This document shows positions 26,674 through 35,811 of a stretch of 64,000 bases of DNA, piece by piece; position 1 is the stretch's first letter; each line of letters opens with the position of its first letter. The stretch spans positions 37,653-101,652 of the forward strand of contig CALURT010000008.1 in the NCBI GenBank assembly GCA_944323245.1. Direction: 5' to 3'. The notes under the pieces are model-generated. The model was not told the origin of the DNA and ran no database searches. It worked only from the letters and a program-made list of their open reading frames with translations. Source of the DNA: an uncultured Bacteroidales bacterium. GTDB taxonomy: Bacteria > Bacteroidota > Bacteroidia > Bacteroidales > UBA932. The translations under genes were made by a program, and so were the position numbers.

Positions 26674-26719
26674 CACCCGTTAATGCTCTGGTGGTGGAAT
26701 AGGTAGACACGCAGGACTT

Positions 26720-27466
26720 TGGAGTTCACCTTCGGTAGCTGTCTCCTTTGCTTCGCAGGACATAGTGTTTTTGCTATGAACATAAAACGGGACAAAGAAG
26801 ATATTGTGGCGGCAGCCAAAAGTTCTTTCAGTATAGCTGGAATGTGCAAATTTCTTGGATTGGTTCCAAGTGGAGGCAATTATAGACTTATGCATAATGC
26901 AATAGCTGAGTACAATATTGACACATCCCATTTCAGAGGGCAAGGGTGGAATGTAGGACTGAAATTCAAGCCGTCCCATCCAAAGCAACTCTCCGAGATT
27001 CTTGTGAAAGGTTCGACTTTTCAGTCTTATAAATTGAAGAAAAGGCTCTTTAAAGAAAATCTCAAAGAAAAAAGATGTGAATGTTGTGGAAGAACGACTT
27101 GGCAAGGACATGAAATTCCGTTGGAAATCCATCATAAAAATGGAGACAACAGGGATAACAGATTGGAAAATTTGGCAATTCTATGTCCGAACTGTCATGC
27201 ATTGACCGACAGTTATCGCGGGAGGAACAATAAGAGTGCTACAAAGGAAACTTTGTAAGTAGAACTCCTCTAACAAACAGAAACCTCGCAGACAGAAATG
27301 CCTGCTTTGGCGATGGCTCTCTAAAGTCGACGGGATGTCGATAAATGGCGTAGAGACTATACGGGGAGGACCTAAGCACAATGGTGTATGGTCATGAAAT
27401 AGTCCAGACTACAACGGCTTAGCAACTTTGGGTGAAGTCGGCTTGTGTAAAAGCAAGAGTAGTACG
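26720..27466 (+). mobile_element. Group I intron (probably IC3-like) in tRNA-Leu(UAA), with HNH endonuclease ORF
   Basis: The intron lies between U34 and A35 of the anticodon. The 5' exon ends in U (26719) and the intron ends in G (27466), as group I splicing requires. The core is recognisable after the ORF: GTAGAGACTATACGG near 27343-27358 carries the 5' strand of P7 and GAAATAGTCCAGACTAC near 27395-27412 the 3' strand (GACTAT pairs with ATAGTC). The hairpin GACC...GGTC between them fits P8. Possible P1: exon GGACUU with GAGUUC at 26722-26727, ending in the needed U-G pair, but with only 2 loop bases. The endonuclease ORF occupies the 5' part, before the core. Confidence 0.9.
26776..27258 (+). 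CDS. HNH endonuclease, intron-encoded (candidate homing endonuclease)
   Basis: 160 residues within the tRNA-Leu intron. The N-terminal domain (about 8-60) has a helix-turn-helix-like region with IAGMCKFLGLVPSGGNYR and DTSHFRGQGWN, a pairing typical of a phage and intron HNH family. The C-terminal domain has a zinc-ribbon HNH: Cys101-x-x-Cys104, His119-His120, Asn122, Asn132 and Cys137-x-x-Cys140-His141. All catalytic and zinc residues appear intact, so the nuclease may be active. Codons are visibly more A+T-rich than in the neighbours, suggesting transfer. An in-frame TTG at the exon boundary would lengthen it through P1 and is unlikely. Confidence 0.9.
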   Translation: MNIKRDKEDIVAAAKSSFSIAGMCKFLGLVPSGGNYRLMHNAIAEYNIDTSHFRGQGWNVGLKFKPSHPKQLSEILVKGSTFQSYKLKKRLFKENLKEKRCECCGRTTWQGHEIPLEIHHKNGDNRDNRLENLAILCPNCHALTDSYRGRNNKSATKETL

Positions 27467-27515
27467 AAAATCCTGTGGGCAGAAATGTCCGTACGGGTTC
27501 GATTCCCGTCCGGAG

Positions 27516-27603
27516 CACGAAAGAGGGTCGGGCCTTTGGCTTGACCCTCTTTCGTGCTAATACGTCAAAAAGGGTCAGTCCAACCGGACCAACCCTCTTT
27601 CGT
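27516..27603. terminator. Two hairpins between tRNA-Leu and rplQ (bidirectional termination)
   Basis: The first stem is perfect over 14 bp: CACGAAAGAGGGTC (27516-27529) with GACCCTCTTTCGTG (27543-27556). It starts on the last two bases of the tRNA. The second, 27573-27603, pairs AGGGT with ACCCT and TCC with GGA. With A-rich and T-rich flanks, these can stop transcription of both tRNA-Leu and the convergent rplQ operon. Confidence 0.7.
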
Positions 27604-27623
27604 ATTCCGTCTGATGACGGGAT

Positions 27624-28187
27624 TTATTCTGCTTTCTTTTCCTCTGCCGGAGCTTCAGTTGCAGGTGCTTCCTCGGCTTTAGGGGCCTCAGGAGCAGCCT
27701 CTGCTACCGGAGCCTCTTCCTTTGCAGGAGTTTCAGCTGCCGGCTTTGCATCTGCGGATTTCTTCGAACGGCTGCGGCGGGTAGAGGACTTCTTGGCTTC
27801 TTTCTTCGCAGTGGAAGCAAGTGCTGCCTCATTGAAATCCACAAGCTCGATAAGAGCCATTTCCGCACCGTCACCCATTCTGAATCCTGTCTTCAGGACT
27901 CTTGTATATCCGCCCGGACGATCAGCGATCTTCGGAGCCACGTTACGGAAAAGTTCAGTAACTGCTTCCTTGTTTTTCAGATAGCTGAAAACCATACGGC
28001 GAGAGTGGGTGGAATCCTCTTTGGACTTGGTAATAAGCGGCTCTACATAAACCTTCAGAGCCTTTGCCTTGGCAACCGTAGTCTCGATTCTCTTGTGAAG
28101 AATGAGAGATGTGGCCATGTTGGCAAGAAGCGCTTTGCGGTGACCGCTCTTACGGCCAAGGTGATTTATTGCTTTATTGTGCCTCAT
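27624..28187 (-). CDS. rplQ: 50S ribosomal protein L17 with acidic C-terminal tail
   Basis: 187 residues. The first 120 are the L17 domain ([41 protein letters not shown]). The last 65 are a low-complexity tail, first Lys/Ser/Arg-rich and then Ala/Glu/Pro-rich, ending EEKKAE, a Bacteroidetes-type extension of unknown role. It is the last gene of the alpha operon and is 3 bases after rpoA. Confidence 0.96.
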   Translation of the reverse strand: MRHNKAINHLGRKSGHRKALLANMATSLILHKRIETTVAKAKALKVYVEPLITKSKEDSTHSRRMVFSYLKNKEAVTELFRNVAPKIADRPGGYTRVLKTGFRMGDGAEMALIELVDFNEAALASTAKKEAKKSSTRRSRSKKSADAKPAAETPAKEEAPVAEAAPEAPKAEEAPATEAPAEEKKAE

Positions 28188-28190
28188 AGT

Positions 28191-29198
28191 CTAAATTGTC
28201 TTTTTCTTTGGTTCAATATTATACTTCGAAACGTCCATACCGAATGAAAGTTTCATCTTCTCGACGAGCAAATCGATTTCGTTGAGCGACTTCCTTCCGA
28301 AATTCCTGAATTTCATCAGTTCGGATCTCGAATAGGAAACCAGATCGGCGAAAGTATCGATGTCTGCCGCTTTCAGACAGTTGTACGCCCTTACAGAAAG
28401 TCCCATGTCCGAAAGTTTCGTCAGAAGCAGATGCCTCATTCTGAGTGACTCCTCATCCAATTCCTTCGATTCCGATTCAATGGAACTTTCAAGCGAAAGT
28501 TTCTTGTCGTCGGTAAAAAGCTTGAAGTGATAGATAAGGATATTGGCTGCTTCCTGAAGCGCTAACTTTGGAGAAATGGATCCGTCGGTCACGATTTCCA
28601 ACGTCAGTTTCTCGTAGTCGGTCTTCTGTTCCACACGCCAGTTGTCCACAATCCAGTTGACATTCTTGATAGGAGTGTAGATAGCATCCACAGGAATCGT
28701 TCCTATAGGAGTATCGGCATCCCTGTTCTCGTCTGCCGGAACGAATCCGCGGCCCTTGTTTACCGTAATGGTCATTTCGAGCTTCACGGAAGGTTCCAAT
28801 GAACAAATGTGCAGTTCAGGATTCAACACCTTGAAAGAAGACAATCCTTTGGAAATATCCTCCGCTGTAAATTCCTGTTTGCCGCTGATGACGATACTTG
28901 CCACCTCAGAGTCTACAGTGTCCACCATTCTCTTGAATCGTACCTGCTTGAGGTTGAGAATGATGTCCTGCATTCCTTCGATCACGCCCGGAATAGCCGC
29001 AAACTCCTGATCCACTCCGGTAACCTTGATCGAGTTGATAGCAAAACCTTCCAATGAAGACAACAGGATGCGACGAAGTGCATTACCGATCGTCTGCCCG
29101 TAACCCGGCTCCAATGGCCTGAATTCAAAGCGGCCGACAGTATCAGTCCCTTCAAGCATTATTACCTTGTCCGGTTTTTGAAATGCTAAGATTGCCAT
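28191..29198 (-). CDS. rpoA: DNA-directed RNA polymerase alpha subunit
   Basis: 335 residues. The N-terminal assembly domain has [20 protein letters not shown]; the C-terminal domain (about 255-320) has [20 protein letters not shown] helix-hairpin-helix sequence followed by [13 protein letters not shown], for UP elements and activators. It lies between rpsD and rplQ, the canonical alpha-operon order. Confidence 0.98.
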   Translation of the reverse strand: MAILAFQKPDKVIMLEGTDTVGRFEFRPLEPGYGQTIGNALRRILLSSLEGFAINSIKVTGVDQEFAAIPGVIEGMQDIILNLKQVRFKRMVDTVDSEVASIVISGKQEFTAEDISKGLSSFKVLNPELHICSLEPSVKLEMTITVNKGRGFVPADENRDADTPIGTIPVDAIYTPIKNVNWIVDNWRVEQKTDYEKLTLEIVTDGSISPKLALQEAANILIYHFKLFTDDKKLSLESSIESESKELDEESLRMRHLLLTKLSDMGLSVRAYNCLKAADIDTFADLVSYSRSELMKFRNFGRKSLNEIDLLVEKMKLSFGMDVSKYNIEPKKKTI

Positions 29199-29224
29199 AA
29201 TTACTTCTTTTTGGGTGTTAACTA

Positions 29225-29827
29225 TTATTTCGAGTACAACTCGACGATAAGCTGTTCGTTGATTGTCTCCGGAATCTCGGCCCTTACAGGGACATTGAGG
29301 AATTTTCCGGTAAGAGCCTTGGCGTCAAACTCGATCCATGAATACTTGGAAGCGGATGCAACGCTGTTCTGGATAACTTCGAGGCTCTTGGAACGCTCCC
29401 TTACGGCAATCACGTCCCCCGGTTTTACAAGAGCGGAAGGAATGTTGCACACTTCTCCGTTCAGTGTAATATGACAATGCGATACGAGCTGTCTTGCGGC
29501 TGCTCTCGTAGGGGCGACACCCATACGGTAAACGATATTGTCAAGACGGGACTCGAGAAGGATGATAAGGTTTTCACCTTTCTGGCCCTTCATTCGCGAA
29601 GCCTTTTCATAAAGGTTGCGGAACTGTCTCTCGAGAACGCCGTAAGTATATTTTACTTTCTGTTTTTCCTTCAACTGAGTACCGTACTCGGATGATTTCT
29701 TGCGCTTCTTGGCCAAACCGTGCTGTCCCGGAGGATAATTCCTTTTTTCAAAGTATTTGTCCGGCCCGAAAATAGGTTCGCCGAATTTACGTGCGATTTT
29801 GGTAGTTGGTCCAGTATATCTTGCCAT
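29225..29827 (-). CDS. rpsD: 30S ribosomal protein S4
   Basis: 200 residues. [21 protein letters not shown] at the start and the S4 RNA-binding domain (about 92-155; [28 protein letters not shown]). It nucleates 16S rRNA folding. An AAAAGGAGA sequence lies upstream of the ATG, a Shine-Dalgarno-like motif unusual for the phylum. Confidence 0.98.
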   Translation of the reverse strand: MARYTGPTTKIARKFGEPIFGPDKYFEKRNYPPGQHGLAKKRKKSSEYGTQLKEKQKVKYTYGVLERQFRNLYEKASRMKGQKGENLIILLESRLDNIVYRMGVAPTRAAARQLVSHCHITLNGEVCNIPSALVKPGDVIAVRERSKSLEVIQNSVASASKYSWIEFDAKALTGKFLNVPVRAEIPETINEQLIVELYSK

Positions 29828-29853
29828 AGTAATATTCTCCTTTTACTAAAAAA

Positions 29854-30246
29854 TTAAACTTTACGACGGCCTTTCGGTCTGCAACCGTTATGCGGCATAG
29901 GAGTTACGTCAATGATTTCGGTAATCTCTATACCTGCACCATGGATGGTTCTGATAGCAGATTCACGACCTGCACCCGGACCTTTCACGTATGCCTTCAC
30001 TTTGCGGAGCCCGAGGTCGTATGCTGTCTTGGCAGCATCCCCTGCTGCAACCTGAGCTGCATACGGAGTGTTTTTCTTGGAACCTCTGAAACCGCTTTTT
30101 CCAGCAGAAGACCAACTGATAACCTGACCGATGCTGTTGGTAAGGGTCACGATTACGTTGTTGAAGGTTGATGAAATATGAGCCTCGCCGTAAGCATCAA
30201 CCTTAACGACTCTTTTCTTGTTCGATGATGTTGTCTTTTTTGCCAT
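29854..30246 (-). CDS. rpsK: 30S ribosomal protein S11
   Basis: 130 residues. The motifs [44 protein letters not shown] and the C-terminal [16 protein letters not shown] are those of S11, a platform protein of the small subunit. It is 13 bases after rpsM in the alpha operon; AGGAGA lies before the ATG. Confidence 0.98.
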   Translation of the reverse strand: MAKKTTSSNKKRVVKVDAYGEAHISSTFNNVIVTLTNSIGQVISWSSAGKSGFRGSKKNTPYAAQVAAGDAAKTAYDLGLRKVKAYVKGPGAGRESAIRTIHGAGIEITEIIDVTPMPHNGCRPKGRRKV

Positions 30247-30259
30247 AATTCATCTCCTG

Positions 30260-30637
30260 TTATTTGGTTGCCTTCTTCTTGTTTGCAACTGTTTTCTTCT
30301 TACCCTTCCTTGTACGGGCATTGTTCTTGGTGCTTTGTCCGCGCACTGGGAGTCCGAGACGATGACGGATACCTCTGTAGCAGCCGATATCCATAAGACG
30401 TTTGATGTTCATCTGGATGGAGGAACGCAATTCGCCTTCGATCTTGTATTCGGTAGCAATAACGTTACGGATACCTGCAATCTGCTCGTCGTTCCAGTCG
30501 CCGACCTTTGTGTCATAATCGATTCCGAGTCCGGAAAGGATTTTCCTTGCCGAGCTACGGCCGATTCCGAAGATATAGGTCAAGCCTATTTCTCCTCTTT
30601 TGTTGTTAGGTAAATCTACACCGGCTATTCTTGCCAT
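30260..30637 (-). CDS. rpsM: 30S ribosomal protein S13
   Basis: 125 residues. [22 protein letters not shown], then the two-helix segment and the basic tail [16 protein letters not shown] typical of S13, which contacts tRNA and the B1 bridges at the head of the 30S subunit. It follows rpmJ and precedes rpsK, as in other bacteria. Confidence 0.98.
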   Translation of the reverse strand: MARIAGVDLPNNKRGEIGLTYIFGIGRSSARKILSGLGIDYDTKVGDWNDEQIAGIRNVIATEYKIEGELRSSIQMNIKRLMDIGCYRGIRHRLGLPVRGQSTKNNARTRKGKKKTVANKKKATK

Positions 30638-30671
30638 AATCTATATCTACTTTATTTGTTATACAACTGAA

Positions 30672-30788
30672 TTATCCTTGGCGCATCTTGAATTTCGGAT
30701 TCTTCTTGCAGATTACATAAAGACGACCTTTACGCTTTACGATCTTGCAGTCTTCGCTGCGCTTTTTAATGGATGCTTTTACTCTCAT
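30672..30788 (-). CDS. rpmJ: 50S ribosomal protein L36
   Basis: 38 residues. The peptide begins [20 protein letters not shown] and ends [10 protein letters not shown]. Of the usual CCHC zinc ligands it keeps two cysteines (Cys14 and Cys27); the final ligand position is occupied by KMRQ, so it appears to be a form with a modified zinc site. It lies between infA and rpsM, the standard position. Confidence 0.95.
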   Translation of the reverse strand: MRVKASIKKRSEDCKIVKRKGRLYVICKKNPKFKMRQG

Positions 30789-30820
30789 TATCGTAAATTT
30801 TTAAACTTGCGTTTACAATT

Positions 30821-31039
<219 letters not shown>

Positions 31040-31051
31040 TAAAATATCACT

Positions 31052-31828
31052 TTAAAATTTAACATCGGGATTTTCGATAAACTCAAAGGTAGACAGTATT
31101 TCAGGAACGCCTTTTCTGACAACAACCGTAAGTTCGTAATGAGCCGAATTTTTCCGGTCCGCAGTGTGTACTTCCCAACCATTTTTAGCCAAATACACTC
31201 CGCGGGTACCAGCGTTTATCATCGGTTCGATACAAATAGTCATTCCATCGACAAGCTTTGCACCACGTCCCTGTTTGCCGTAATTCGGCACACCAGGATT
31301 TTCGTGCATGTGCTTTCCGATTCCGTGTCCTTCCAATTCACGGACAACGGAGAACCCGAACGACTCGGCATACGTTTGCACCGCGTGTCCTATATCGCCG
31401 ATCCTGTTCCCGTCCACTGCCTTTTCGATTCCTTTGTAAAGGGATTCCTTGGTCACTCTCAGGAGTTCGGCCGTTTCGGCATCCACTTCCCCTACCGGGA
31501 AAGTGTAGGCCGAATCACCGTTATATCCCTTATACAGCGTACCGCAGTCCACCGAGACGATGTCTCCTTCCTTCAGGACATAATCCGAAGGGAAACCGTG
31601 CACCACAGTATCGTTTACGGAAATGCACAACGCAGCAGGGAAGCCTTCGTAACCCAGAAAACTCGGGATAGCACCGTGATCACGGATAAAGGTCTCAGCG
31701 ACTCTATTCAACTCAAGAGTTGTCACACCGGGAGCCACATGTCTACCGACCTCAGCCAATGTCTTGGATACGAGAATGGCATTCTCGCGCATCAGCTCTA
31801 TCTCTTCTTCTGTCTTGGGCTTTACCAT
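31052..31828 (-). CDS. map: Methionine aminopeptidase, type I
   Basis: 258 residues. The five metal ligands of the pita-bread fold are found in DCGTLYKGYNGDSAYTF (two Asp), ELEGHGIGKHMHE (His) and the C-terminal ICIEPM and ...SAHYELTVVV (two Glu). It removes the initiator methionine from nascent proteins. It is placed between secY and infA as in many bacteria. Confidence 0.97.
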   Translation of the reverse strand: MVKPKTEEEIELMRENAILVSKTLAEVGRHVAPGVTTLELNRVAETFIRDHGAIPSFLGYEGFPAALCISVNDTVVHGFPSDYVLKEGDIVSVDCGTLYKGYNGDSAYTFPVGEVDAETAELLRVTKESLYKGIEKAVDGNRIGDIGHAVQTYAESFGFSVVRELEGHGIGKHMHENPGVPNYGKQGRGAKLVDGMTICIEPMINAGTRGVYLAKNGWEVHTADRKNSAHYELTVVVRKGVPEILSTFEFIENPDVKF

Positions 31829-31850
31829 CTTCCAAAGAACTTTTATCGAA

Positions 31851-33188
31851 TTACATTCCGGAACGTCCTTTCAGGCGACCGGTCTTCATCAGTCCGTCAT
31901 AATGACGCATAAGCAAGTGACTCTCGATCTGCTGAAGGGTATCCAGTACGACACCGACAAGAATCAGGAGGGAAGTACCTCCATAGAAACTTGCAAACTG
32001 GTTATTCACGCCACAAATCATTGCAAAAGCAGGAAGTATGGCGATCAGACCGAGGAATATCGAGCCCGGAAGAGTAATTTTCGACATGATGGAGTCGAGA
32101 TACTCAGCCGTCTTTTTACCTGGTTTCACTCCCGGGATAAATCCGTTGTTCTGCTTCATCTGCTCCGCCATGGCATTAGGCTGGACAGTGACGGCAGTGT
32201 AGAAATACGTAAATACCACTACAAGGAGGAAGAATATGAGGTTATACCATACGCCGGTATAATCGCTCAGTGTCGCAGCAAGACCGCGGGTAGCGTCGAA
32301 CTGTGAGAAAATCAGAGGGAAGAGCATCAGCGCCTGTGCAAAAATGATAGGCATGACTCCTGCCGCATTGATTTTCATAGGAATATATTGACGTACACCA
32401 CCGTACTGCTTGTTGCCCACGATTCTCTTGGCATACTGTACCGGAACTTTCCTTACACCCTGTACAAGAGCAATGGCTGCAACGAATACAAGGAACAGGA
32501 TTACGAGTTCCACGATAAGCACGAGGACACCACCTGTCGTCTCATTGACCTTTGCTCCGATTTCAGCGGTAAGTGCATAAGGGAGACGGGCGATGATACC
32601 GACCATGATGATGAGCGAAATACCGTTGCCGATACCCCTGTCAGTAATCCTTTCACCGAGCCACATCACGAACATGGTACCGCCCACAAGGATAATCGTG
32701 GACACCAAGTTGAACATGAAGTTGCTCCAGCCGAGATTATGCACTGCGATGAATGCGCTTTCCGGAATCTGGCTGTGGAGTGAAGCCATATAGGCCGGAC
32801 CCTGGATACAGAGAATCACGATGGTCAGATACCTTGTAAGCTGGTTCATCTTTCTGCGACCGCTTTCCCCTTCCATCTGCAGTTTCCTGAAGTACGGAAC
32901 GAAAACGCCGAGAAGCTGGATGACGATGGACGCCGAGATGTACGGCATCACACCGAGGGCAAAAATTGAAGCGTTACCGAAAGCTCCTCCGGAGAACATG
33001 TTCAGGAGACCGACAAGACCTTCCTGAGAATTGCTCTGGAGAGTTGCCAGTTGGGACGAATCGATGCCCGGAAGAACGACAAAACAGCCGAGTCGGTACA
33101 CCAGCAGCAAAAGAATCGTGTACACGATTCTCTTGCGCAGTTCTTCAATCTTGAAGATGTTCTGTATAGTCTGGATAAACTTCTTCAT
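31851..33188 (-). CDS. secY: Preprotein translocase subunit SecY
   Basis: 445 residues with ten membrane segments. Conserved stretches are GLLNMFSGGAFGNASIFALGVMPYISASI (plug region), GGTMFVMWLGERITDRGIGNGIS and the C-terminal LLILVGVVLDTLQQIESHLLMRHYDG. It forms the protein-conducting channel of the Sec pathway. Located between rplO and map, separated from rplO by 2 bases. Confidence 0.98.
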   Translation of the reverse strand: MKKFIQTIQNIFKIEELRKRIVYTILLLLVYRLGCFVVLPGIDSSQLATLQSNSQEGLVGLLNMFSGGAFGNASIFALGVMPYISASIVIQLLGVFVPYFRKLQMEGESGRRKMNQLTRYLTIVILCIQGPAYMASLHSQIPESAFIAVHNLGWSNFMFNLVSTIILVGGTMFVMWLGERITDRGIGNGISLIIMVGIIARLPYALTAEIGAKVNETTGGVLVLIVELVILFLVFVAAIALVQGVRKVPVQYAKRIVGNKQYGGVRQYIPMKINAAGVMPIIFAQALMLFPLIFSQFDATRGLAATLSDYTGVWYNLIFFLLVVVFTYFYTAVTVQPNAMAEQMKQNNGFIPGVKPGKKTAEYLDSIMSKITLPGSIFLGLIAILPAFAMICGVNNQFASFYGGTSLLILVGVVLDTLQQIESHLLMRHYDGLMKTGRLKGRSGM

Positions 33189-33190
33189 TG

Positions 33191-33640
33191 TTACTCAATT
33201 GTAGTTGCAGTTCCCCCGACGGCTTCTATCTTGGCCTGAGCCGATTTCGAGAAAGCGTTTGCCGAAACTTCGAGCTTGGCTGTAAGTTCGCCGTTGCCGA
33301 GAATCTTGACAAGCTTGTTCTTGGATACGAATCCGGCATCTCTCAGGGTCTCAAGATTGATTACATTGGTGCCGAGTTTCTCGGACAAAGCCTGAAGAGC
33401 AGCTACGTTGATACCTTTGTATTCCACCCTCGTCGGATTTGTAAAGCCGAACTTAGGCAATCTTCTCTGGATAGGCATCTGGCCGCCTTCGAATCCTATT
33501 TTACGGGAATATCCTGAGCGGGCCTTGGCTCCCTTGTGTCCGCGGGTGGAAGTGCCGCCGTGGCCGGAACCTTCTCCGCGTCCGAGTCTTTTTTCTCTGC
33601 CGGTCGAACCTGCCGCAGGTTTCAAATTATGTAATTTCAT
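33191..33640 (-). CDS. rplO: 50S ribosomal protein L15
   Basis: 149 residues. MKLHNLKPAAGSTGREKRLGRG, GHGGTSTRGHKGAKARSGYSRKIGFEGGQMP are L15 hallmarks. A GGAGG sequence (complement at 33650-33654) lies 10 bases before the ATG. Confidence 0.98.
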   Translation of the reverse strand: MKLHNLKPAAGSTGREKRLGRGEGSGHGGTSTRGHKGAKARSGYSRKIGFEGGQMPIQRRLPKFGFTNPTRVEYKGINVAALQALSEKLGTNVINLETLRDAGFVSKNKLVKILGNGELTAKLEVSANAFSKSAQAKIEAVGGTATTIE

Positions 33641-33658
33641 CTTCTCAATCCTCCATGA

Positions 33659-33838
33659 TTAAATTTCCTCTACTTTGACAAGATGAAGAACCTTCTCAAG
33701 CATTCCCTTTCTGACAGGAGTGAGTTCGATCTCCACCGTCTGATGCAATCTGTGGATTCCGAGAGACTGAAGATTGGCAATCTGTCTCTTGGTAGCTCCG
33801 TTTTTGCTTTTGATCTGAGTTATTCTAAGTTTTGCCAT
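33659..33838 (-). CDS. rpmD: 50S ribosomal protein L30
   Basis: 59 residues, starting MAKLRITQIKSKNGATKRQI and ending HLVKVEEI, with the L30 pattern SLGIHRLHQTVE. The ATG is preceded at 6 bases by GGAGGAG, a strong Shine-Dalgarno-like sequence. It fits between rpsE and rplO exactly as in the canonical spc operon. Confidence 0.97.
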   Translation of the reverse strand: MAKLRITQIKSKNGATKRQIANLQSLGIHRLHQTVEIELTPVRKGMLEKVLHLVKVEEI

Positions 33839-33850
33839 TTCTTCTCCTCC

Positions 33851-34369
33851 TTAACCTTTAAATACTCTGCTCATAGGAATACCGCGAAGTCCGGCAATCG
33901 TATATGCATCCCTCATTTCGACCAAAGCCGCAACGGTAGCTTTCACGAGGTTGTGCGGGTTCGAAGAACCTTTGGACTTGGCGAGCACATTCTGAATACC
34001 TACGGACTCGAATACTGCACGCATTGCACCTCCTGCCTTGACTCCTGTTCCGGGAGCTGCAGGCTTCATGAATACCTTGGCTCCTCCGAACTTGGCTTCC
34101 TGCTCGTGAGGAATGGTTTTATTGAGGACCGGAACCTTTACAAGATTCTTCTTGGCATCCTCAATGCCTTTTGAAATCGCTGTAGTCACTTCGTTGGCTT
34201 TTCCAAGACCATAACCTACAACGCCGTTCTCGTCACCTACCACAACAATGGCAGCAAAGCTGAAGTGACGACCACCCTTAGTGACCTTTGTCACTCTCTG
34301 GATGGCTACCAACCTGTCTTTCAATTCAAGATCAGTTGTCTTTACTCTTTTAACATTTGTATTTGCCAT
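33851..34369 (-). CDS. rpsE: 30S ribosomal protein S5
   Basis: 172 residues. The N-terminal double-stranded RNA-binding domain shows [27 protein letters not shown] and the C-terminal half [22 protein letters not shown]5 acts in translational accuracy and lies near the mRNA entry channel. Confidence 0.98.
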   Translation of the reverse strand: MANTNVKRVKTTDLELKDRLVAIQRVTKVTKGGRHFSFAAIVVVGDENGVVGYGLGKANEVTTAISKGIEDAKKNLVKVPVLNKTIPHEQEAKFGGAKVFMKPAAPGTGVKAGGAMRAVFESVGIQNVLAKSKGSSNPHNLVKATVAALVEMRDAYTIAGLRGIPMSRVFKG

Positions 34370-34378
34370 AGTCTTATT

Positions 34379-34741
34379 TTAGAAAATTAAACCGCCTTCA
34401 CGGGCAGCATCAGCCAAACTCTTAACTCTTCCGTGATACAGGTAACCTCCGCGGTCGAATGAAATCGTAGTGATTCCCTTGGCCTGTGCACGCTCTGCTA
34501 TGGCCTTTCCGACGATAGCGGCGGCAGCGATACCGGATTTTCCCTTGCAGTCAGCTGCGAGAGCCTTGTCATTCGAAGCCGCTGCACAAAGTGTTACACC
34601 CTTGGTATCATCGATAACCTGAACATAAATCTGCTTGTTGCTTCTGAATACAACCATTCTCGGCCTTTCAGCAGTACCATTGACGACTTTACGTATACGG
34701 TAGTGAATTCTTTTTCTTCTTTCAATTTTATTCAATGCCAT
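34379..34741 (-). CDS. rplR: 50S ribosomal protein L18
   Basis: 120 residues. Basic N-terminus [23 protein letters not shown] and the C-terminal [24 protein letters not shown] are typical for L18, a 5S rRNA-binding protein. GGAGG (complement 34750-34754) lies 8 bases before the ATG. Confidence 0.98.
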   Translation of the reverse strand: MALNKIERRKRIHYRIRKVVNGTAERPRMVVFRSNKQIYVQVIDDTKGVTLCAAASNDKALAADCKGKSGIAAAAIVGKAIAERAQAKGITTISFDRGGYLYHGRVKSLADAAREGGLIF

Positions 34742-34756
34742 AACTCAATCCTCCTA

Positions 34757-35317
34757 TTATTTAGCTCCTGCTGACTTGCCGGCCTTGCGACGAAGCTGTT
34801 CGCCGACAAACTTGATACCCTTGCCCTTGTAAGGTTCCGGTTTGCGCAGAGAACGTATCTTGGCAGCAACCTGACCTACAAGCTGTTTGTCTATGCTCTT
34901 GAGCACGAGAACAGGGTTTGCACCCTTCTTCACCGGTTCTGCTTCTCCCTTAACCTCTGCAGGAAGCATGAAATGGATGTCATGCGAATATCCGAGAGAG
35001 AACTCGAGAACCTGGCCTTTGGCTTCCACACGATAACCCACACCGACAAGTTCCTGCCTGATGGTGAAGCCTTCGGACACGCCGACAACCATGTTGTGGA
35101 TCAGAGCCCTGTAAAGACCGTGAAGAGAACGGTGTCTCGGAAGATCGGTAGGACGGGTCAGTTTTACTTCATTTCCCTCTACGGTCACCGTTATGGCCGG
35201 GTCAACCTTCTGACTCAGCTCGCCGAGAGGTCCTTTAACCTTTACCACATTGCCAGGCAATACCTCAACGGTAACCTTGGCAGGAAGGTGTACAGGTAAT
35301 TTACCAATTCTTGACAT
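34757..35317 (-). CDS. rplF: 50S ribosomal protein L6
   Basis: 186 residues. MSRIGKLPVHLPAKV at the start, and EPYKGKGIKFVGEQLRRKAGKSAG at the C-terminus, with two related L6 folds between. It binds near the factor-binding centre of the large subunit. Confidence 0.98.
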   Translation of the reverse strand: MSRIGKLPVHLPAKVTVEVLPGNVVKVKGPLGELSQKVDPAITVTVEGNEVKLTRPTDLPRHRSLHGLYRALIHNMVVGVSEGFTIRQELVGVGYRVEAKGQVLEFSLGYSHDIHFMLPAEVKGEAEPVKKGANPVLVLKSIDKQLVGQVAAKIRSLRKPEPYKGKGIKFVGEQLRRKAGKSAGAK

Positions 35318-35334
35318 TATAAGTTTCCTTTAAA

Positions 35335-35730
35335 TTAATATACATAACATACGACTTCGCCGCCTACATTCAGCTCTTTCGCCTCCTTGTCGGTGATGAT
35401 ACCCTTGGAGGTGGAAAGGATGGCTATTCCGAGTCCGTTGAGGACACGCGGCATGTTTTCGACATCCGTGTATTTCCTGAGACCCGGCTTGGAGATACGG
35501 ATGATCTTCTTGATGGCAGCCGTCTTCGTCTGAGGATGATACTTGAGAGCGATTTTGATGGTGTTGTACGGGGTACCTTCAACTATCTTGTAGCTGAGGA
35601 TATAACCCTTCTCGCAAAGAATTTTGGTGATGGCCATCTTCATTTTGGAAGACGGGATCTCCACAATCTTCTTACCTGCGAGGTAAGCATTGCGAATTCT
35701 TGTCAGATAATCTGCAATTGGATCAGTCAT
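35335..35730 (-). CDS. rpsH: 30S ribosomal protein S8
   Basis: 131 residues. [21 protein letters not shown] and the C-terminal [35 protein letters not shown] are diagnostic. In E. coli S8 represses the spc operon by binding its own message; no such site was identified here. Confidence 0.98.
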   Translation of the reverse strand: MTDPIADYLTRIRNAYLAGKKIVEIPSSKMKMAITKILCEKGYILSYKIVEGTPYNTIKIALKYHPQTKTAAIKKIIRISKPGLRKYTDVENMPRVLNGLGIAILSTSKGIITDKEAKELNVGGEVVCYVY

Positions 35731-35811
35731 TTTTTTGTCTTTTTGCGGACCGGCGCCTTAGACGCCCGATATCCATTGTTAATAAATATTGTGAAATTTA
35801 AGTAATGTCTC

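Larger units (their letters stand above)
26685..27517 (+). tRNA. tRNA-Leu(UAA), interrupted by a group I intron in the anticodon loop
   Basis: Two exons, 26685-26719 and 27467-27517, join to an 86-nt type II tRNA. Acceptor GCTCTGG pairs with CCGGAGC and the discriminator is A27517; CCA is not encoded (the genome continues CGA). The anticodon stem is CAGGA/TCCTG with the loop CTTAAAA, so the anticodon is UAA. A long variable arm (GGGC/GTCC) and T-arm ACGGG-TTCGATT-CCCGT complete a leucine tRNA. Neither exon is functional alone. The gene has its own promoter upstream and a strong hairpin directly after it. Confidence 0.95.

Noticed and set aside
26719..26775. Upstream TTG start for the intron HNH protein
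   Set aside because: It would put the start codon on the exon-intron junction and code through P1; the ATG at 26776 begins where family similarity begins.
27475..27984. Ala/Ser-rich open frame on the plus strand opposite rplQ
   Set aside because: It overlaps the tRNA 3' exon and the terminator and mirrors the low-complexity tail of L17.
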